DNA from: Saccharomycopsis crataegensis
Lineage: Eukaryota > Ascomycota > Saccharomycetes > Ascoideales > Saccharomycopsidaceae
DNA length: 64,000 nt
Direction of reading: 5' to 3'
NCBI RefSeq assembly: GCF_037102585.1
Contig: NW_027043829.1
Coordinates: 4,092,001-4,156,000, forward strand
In this document: positions 60,101 through 64,000 of the stretch, piece by piece
Layout of the letters: each line of letters opens with the position of its first letter
How positions within the stretch are numbered: the stretch's first letter is position 1
Translations under genes and position numbers: made by a program
Notes under the pieces: model-generated
What the model was told of the DNA's origin: nothing
The model's input: only the letters and a program-made list of their open reading frames with translations
The model's database searches: none

Positions 60101-62020
60101 ATGAGACAATTTTTGAGTTATTTCGTTCGTTATACACGAAACAAGAAGATGTTTGCTATTGTGATAGGGGCCACCACATTGATATTTCTAATAATATTGA
60201 ACTTGACCATGTTCTCTTATGGTGGTGATGTGGAAGTTGTCAGTGACCCGAAGGGATCAAAGGGAACTTTTGACAGGTTAACAAGTCTTTTACCAGGATC
60301 ATCCTCTAAGATTACCGATGATGACAAGGCTCAGATATCAGATAATCGTCACACAATATTCGATACCGCAGAACATAAATCATATTTGACTGATCTATTC
60401 ACCGAACTTATTGCGGTCCAACCAGACTTTGATTCACTTCCATCACTGTACCCAAAAGCCCCAGAAATGGCCCCTTGGGACGACCATCCGGTGCTATCAT
60501 ACAATCATTTATCAGAAAAATATTTGAAAGTCACTGATCATCAAGTGAACAATTTGAAAGAAAAACATGCAGAATTTTTGGCTAAGATTTTAAATAAGAA
60601 GTCCAAAGTTCATTTTGCCAATCATGGAGATGACCAAGAACATTTTTATATTGAGAACTCCAATGGTATTGTTTACGTTGGCGGAGGCAGATACTCTTGG
60701 TTTGCATTGTTATCCATAAAACACTTGCGAAGCATTGGATCCAAGCTCCCAATCGAAGTTTATATCCCATTTGAGGAGGAATATGAAAAGGAATTCTGTG
60801 AAGTGATTTTGCCTTCAATGAATGCCAAATGTCTTAAAATTTACGAAATTTTGGACTTAGAGGTTCTTAAGGATTCTAAGTTTAAAATCCAGGGGTTTAT
60901 GTTGAAGTCATTGGCCATTTTATTATCCAATTTTGAAAATATTTTGTTATTGGACGCCGATAATATGCCATACTTGAATCCAGACATTTTGTTCGTCAGC
61001 GAACCGTATCAAACTTATAAATTTGTGGTTTGGCCAGATTATTGGGAAAGAACCACACATCCTAAATTTTATGAAATTCAAGGATTAGACTTGATCACCG
61101 AGAACTTGAAACTTAAGGACCCAAACACTGGACAACCGAAATATTCCAGTGCAGAACAAATCAAAAGTGAAGTTCCATTGCATGATTTGAAAGGAACCAT
61201 CCCAAACCCATCTACTGAGTCAGGCCAATTATTGATTTCTAAAAAAGCCCATGCCGATGCGATCTTGTTATCATTATACTACAACATGTACGGACCAAAT
61301 TACTATTATCACTTGATTACCCAATGGGCCCCAGGTCAAGGTGATAAAGATACGTTCCTTGCTGCTGCCAATTTGTTGAACTCGACGTACTATCAAATCA
61401 AGACTACGGTTAAGGCAATTGGGTATCACAAATCCAACGGGGAATTCAGAGGCACCGCCCAAGGTCAATACTCACCAATTGATGAATACAACTTCAAGAC
61501 TTACCATAAGAAATTATTGGCGATGTATGAAGAAGATTTTTGTATGCAAAAAGGTATCACAAAAAAACAATTGGAACAGTCTAAAACCTTGCAAGAGGAA
61601 CTTGAGGAATACCAGAAAATCCAAATAGAAACTCTAACGCAATTTAGTGGGGAAGAGGATGAGGATAAGGCATTGAAAGATTATTATGCCAACGTATTTG
61701 ACTTGCCGATTAAGTTAATGTTCGTCCATGAGCTGACTCCGAAATTCGATCCGTTGGACTTGATTTTGAACAACCAGATCACTAACGAAGAAAACACCGA
61801 GCGGATCAGGTTCTACGACAACGTATTGACTGACCCAGGTTACTACCTGTTTGAGAAGATGCAGTGGCAATATATTTATGATTTGCTATGTGGTTCCGAA
61901 GATGAACGGGTCCATATGGAATTCATTTCCAAGCAGATCGAGAACTTTGGCGATAGATATGATGAGGAGAAGTTTTGCCAGGCGATCCAAGACGAGATTG
62001 ATTGGATTGGGTCGAGGTGA
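60101..62020 (+). CDS. MNN2-family alpha-1,2-mannosyltransferase (GT71), copy 2
   Basis: The product is 639 residues. The signal anchor is at about 17-39 after a basic N-terminus (YTRNKK). The catalytic motifs parallel copy 1: SNGIVYVGGGRYSWFALLSI, the DXD site in NILLLDADNMPYLNPD, FVVWPDYWERTTHPKFYEI, GTIPNPSTESGQLLISKKAH and GQGDKDTFLAAA. The C-terminal third is more divergent. The stop TGA at 62018-62020 lies inside the first unit of a GGTGA repeat. One in-frame CTG (61733-61735) stands at the position of a serine TCT in copy 1 (HE-x-TPK). The role is as for copy 1: outer-chain branching in the Golgi. The tandem arrangement implies local duplication, but divergence shows it is old. Confidence 0.9.
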   Translation: MRQFLSYFVRYTRNKKMFAIVIGATTLIFLIILNLTMFSYGGDVEVVSDPKGSKGTFDRLTSLLPGSSSKITDDDKAQISDNRHTIFDTAEHKSYLTDLFTELIAVQPDFDSLPSLYPKAPEMAPWDDHPVLSYNHLSEKYLKVTDHQVNNLKEKHAEFLAKILNKKSKVHFANHGDDQEHFYIENSNGIVYVGGGRYSWFALLSIKHLRSIGSKLPIEVYIPFEEEYEKEFCEVILPSMNAKCLKIYEILDLEVLKDSKFKIQGFMLKSLAILLSNFENILLLDADNMPYLNPDILFVSEPYQTYKFVVWPDYWERTTHPKFYEIQGLDLITENLKLKDPNTGQPKYSSAEQIKSEVPLHDLKGTIPNPSTESGQLLISKKAHADAILLSLYYNMYGPNYYYHLITQWAPGQGDKDTFLAAANLLNSTYYQIKTTVKAIGYHKSNGEFRGTAQGQYSPIDEYNFKTYHKKLLAMYEEDFCMQKGITKKQLEQSKTLQEELEEYQKIQIETLTQFSGEEDEDKALKDYYANVFDLPIKLMFVHELTPKFDPLDLILNNQITNEENTERIRFYDNVLTDPGYYLFEKMQWQYIYDLLCGSEDERVHMEFISKQIENFGDRYDEEKFCQAIQDEIDWIGSR

Positions 62021-62042
62021 GGTGAGGTGAGGTGAGGTGAGG
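62016..62042 (+). repeat. (GGTGA)5 microsatellite overlapping a stop codon
   Basis: Five perfect GGTGA units from 62016, the first of which supplies the TGA of the second GT71 gene. Because the stop is in the first unit, changes in copy number further on alter only the 3' UTR. Confidence 0.85.
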
Positions 62043-62345
62043 ACGCTCAATTATTATGATATTTTTCTATCTTTTTTTTTTTCTTGTCTATTCTTTTTTT
62101 CTTATACATTTTGTGTATTTTCCAACATGAAAATTGAAAATTGCCAGTAACTACTTGGTGGCTATTATTAATCGCTGTAGGGGGTGTGGGCACCGCCTTT
62201 TGGAGTGCTTACCAAAGCACGAAGGGTCTGGCCGCAAGTCAGAAAGCAGTACAAAAAGGCCGTCAAAGTACTTATTTTACTGTTACAACGCACCCACATT
62301 CTTAAACGTATCAAACAATCAAACACAAACCAAAACAAAATAATA
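62043..62345. other. Intergenic region before the peroxidase, about 300 bp
   Basis: The first half is T-rich. From 62173 to 62245 it is unusually GC-rich (GGGGTGTGGGCACCGCC, then a perfect 6-bp hairpin GTGCTT-ACCA-AAGCAC near 62206-62221). One frame without an ATG reads hydrophobic residues (WWLLLIAVGGVGTAFW). It is not annotated as a gene. Confidence 0.4.
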
Positions 62346-62834
62346 ATGTCTGAAGCCCAATCTTTCTATGACCTCTGTCCTTTGGATAAAAAAGGAGAAC
62401 CTTTCCCATTCAGCCAGCTCAAGGGGAAAGTGGTGATCATTGTCAATGTCGCCAGTAAATGTGGGTTCACTCCTCAATACAAGCAATTGCAAGAGCTTTC
62501 CGAAAAGTACCACGACAAAGGTGTTGAAATCATCGGTTTCCCATGTAACCAGTTTGGTAGACAAGAGCCAGGCAATGCTGAAGAAATTGCCAGCTTCTGT
62601 TCTTTGAACTACGGGGTTTCTTTCCCAGTGTTGAAGAAGGTTGATGTTAATGGCTCCAATGCTGACCCAGTATACGTGTGGTTGAAGTCAAAGAAGTCTG
62701 GCTTGTTGGGATTCAGAGGTATCAAATGGAACTTTGAGAAATTCTTGATCGACAGAGAAGGTAATGTTGTTGAAAGATACGGTTCCATCACCAACCCAAC
62801 ATCCTTGGAACCATCTATCGAAAAGTTGTTGTGA
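62346..62834 (+). CDS. HYR1: Glutathione peroxidase-like thiol peroxidase (Gpx3/Hyr1, Gpx2 type)
   Basis: The product is 162 residues, almost the length of yeast Hyr1 (163). The peroxidatic cysteine is C39 in VNVASKCGFTPQY (Cys, not selenocysteine). The resolving cysteine is in ASFCSLNYGVSFPV, and GFPCNQFG and GIKWNFEKFLIDREG complete the family set. It reduces hydroperoxides with thioredoxin. In S. cerevisiae Gpx3 also relays H2O2 to Yap1 with Ybp1. Its neighbour RRT2 reproduces the S. cerevisiae GPX2 (YBR244W)-RRT2 (YBR246W) linkage, so by position it equals GPX2; one gene may stand for both. The open frame upstream of the ATG is leader. Confidence 0.95.
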   Translation: MSEAQSFYDLCPLDKKGEPFPFSQLKGKVVIIVNVASKCGFTPQYKQLQELSEKYHDKGVEIIGFPCNQFGRQEPGNAEEIASFCSLNYGVSFPVLKKVDVNGSNADPVYVWLKSKKSGLLGFRGIKWNFEKFLIDREGNVVERYGSITNPTSLEPSIEKLL

Positions 62835-63278
62835 TTGTTATATCCAATGTTTTCTAATATCTTTCTAATATCTACGCGTTTCTCCTTTTTTTTTTGTATG
62901 TGTGTGTGTACTGAGTTTTAATTTTATGTTGATCTGTGTATTGTTTTTGTTGCCAATGAGATGTAAGACATCAATTGGAGGTGGAAGAAGATCTTGATAG
63001 TCATGCACCTAGACCTTTATCAAAGGATATTCCGGATAATAACCATCCCAATCATTTCGTAGGGGGTTATGTCATTACAATTGTTATATTAGTGTTATTA
63101 CAGTATGATGAGAGGCCTCTTTGCTGCCACCGTAAAAAAAAAAAAAGATCGTAAAAAAAAAAAAATTCCGAACCGATGAGCAGAAAAAATTCATGCTTCG
63201 TTATTGGTAAACTAACCATATTATATATAAATATATATATATATATACTAATATCAAAGTTTCTTGGGCTAGCTGGTA
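62835..63278. other. Intergenic region, 444 bp
   Basis: 3' flank of the peroxidase and promoter of RRT2. It has A14 and A13 runs near 63133 and 63156 and an AT-dinucleotide tract at 63223-63248 close to the ATG. Nothing else was seen. Confidence 0.5.
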
Positions 63279-64000
63279 ATGGAAGTCAACAGCAAACCAT
63301 TTGCAAAACAAACCACAAAATTGCCGCCCTGTTGTTTGAAGTTTCATCCTTTAGATAACAGAATAGTGTTTGTTGGGACATACAAACTCGATGAGGTTAA
63401 TAAATTGAAATACGGATCCATTGAAGTCTATGAATATGTCGAAAAATCCTCAAAAGATAACCAAGAGTATTTAAATGCGTTGGATCTAGTCAAAGCCATT
63501 GAATCACCAACCGCGATCTTGGATCTTCAGTTTTCTCCGTTCGACGATAATTTGTTTGCTACCGGTCATTCAAATGGTGTGATAATATTCTGGGAAACCA
63601 CTCTTGGCCAATCGCCGTCCGATATACAAATCAACAAATTGGTGGAGTATCTGGTATTTGAAGACCCTACAAACTTGATAACCTCGATAAAGTTCTCCGA
63701 CACTTTGAAAGACAGGATTCTCATAACTTCGACTTTTGGCAAGACAGTGGTGTTGAAACTAAACAATTCATCCATTTCAACCGAATCAACAATAATTAAT
63801 ACATCGTCTGTAGAAAACTCTCCATTACCTATCTCTCATTCGATTGAATCATGGATTGGGAACTTTGGGAACTTTGAATTGTCAAATGTGGTGTTCACCG
63901 GAGGCGATGACCTCAACCTTATATCCCATGACATTCGGTCCAATGATGTTATTTTCCAAACTGCCAATATTCATCAAGCAGGAATCACATCAATTTTGAC
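63279..64000 (+). CDS. RRT2: Diphthine methylesterase Rrt2/Dph7 (WD40), C-terminus off the right edge
   Basis: An open frame of 240 codons from ATG 63279 to the end of the window. It begins MEVNSKPFAKQTTKLPPCCLKFHP, then GTYKLDEVNKLKYGSIEVYEY, WD40 blades (LDLQFSPFDDNLFATGHSNG) and TGGDDLNLISHDIR at the cut. TKLPPCC with the GTYxLDE blade is characteristic of Dph7, which removes the methyl ester from methylated diphthine on eEF2, the step before amidation to diphthamide. Conserved linkage with a GPX gene supports orthology to YBR246W. Confidence 0.85.
   Translation, partial: MEVNSKPFAKQTTKLPPCCLKFHPLDNRIVFVGTYKLDEVNKLKYGSIEVYEYVEKSSKDNQEYLNALDLVKAIESPTAILDLQFSPFDDNLFATGHSNGVIIFWETTLGQSPSDIQINKLVEYLVFEDPTNLITSIKFSDTLKDRILITSTFGKTVVLKLNNSSISTESTIINTSSVENSPLPISHSIESWIGNFGNFELSNVVFTGGDDLNLISHDIRSNDVIFQTANIHQAGITSIL

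Noticed and set aside
62043-62345. Small genes upstream of the peroxidase, including a hydrophobic frame and a 53-residue extension
   Set aside because: The hydrophobic frame has no ATG or splice signals, and the extension lacks family similarity. The peroxidase starts at MSEAQSFYDLCPLD, aligned with Hyr1.

Overview
The window is nuclear DNA of a budding yeast (Saccharomycotina). The evidence is compact single genes about 2 kb apart, short 5' introns with GTATGT-like donors and TACTAAC branch points, T-rich leaders, and clear orthologues of Saccharomyces genes (PRP39, RAD7, SUR1, RAD23, SRP1, PHO84, OCH1, UBP1, RPL28, NAB3, NSA1, YBP1, RRT2). CTG codons are absent from PHO84, SRP1 exon 2 and RPL28. 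Where two tandem paralogues can be compared, a CTG stands opposite a TCT serine codon. This suggests a CUG-Ser clade yeast. No rRNA, tRNA, transposon, LTR element or CRISPR array was recognised.

Layout, left to right: a truncated AAAP amino-acid transporter (-); a large multipass membrane protein (+); a secreted CFEM-like gene split by a frame change at an A7 run (+); an orphan gene (+); PRP39 (+); RAD7 (-); a SUR1-type MIPC synthase subunit (+); RAD23 with one intron (+); a TMEM70-like mitochondrial protein (-); SRP1 with one intron (+); a peroxisomal 2-hydroxyacyl-CoA lyase with one intron (+); PHO84 (-); OCH1 (+); UBP1 (-); a 7-TM orphan (+); a YNL190W-like GPI wall protein (-); a PDK-type mitochondrial kinase (+); a DAL5-family transporter with two introns (-); an HD-domain nucleotidase (-); RPL28 with one intron (-); NAB3 (+); NSA1 with one intron (-); pirin (-); a YBP1-like protein (+); a velvet-domain regulator (-); two tandem GT71 mannosyltransferases (+,+); a glutathione peroxidase (+); and RRT2/DPH7, truncated at the right edge (+).

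Themes: cell-surface glycosylation (SUR1-like, OCH1, two MNN2-like genes, two wall or secreted proteins), oxidative stress (YBP1-like, peroxidase, pirin), proteolysis and repair (RAD7, RAD23, UBP1), and RNA or ribosome biogenesis (PRP39, NAB3, NSA1, RPL28). Divergent promoters repeatedly carry CACGTG sites. The RPL28 promoter combines them with a Tbf1-type TTAGGGC, the arrangement known from Candida albicans ribosomal genes.

The most striking item is the velvet-domain protein at 53860-55437. Velvet factors are typical of filamentous and dimorphic fungi and are absent from S. cerevisiae. It lies behind a 1.9 kb upstream region. The gene order also preserves links scattered in S. cerevisiae: NSA1-RPL28-YGK1, GPX-RRT2 and SRP1-YNL190W.
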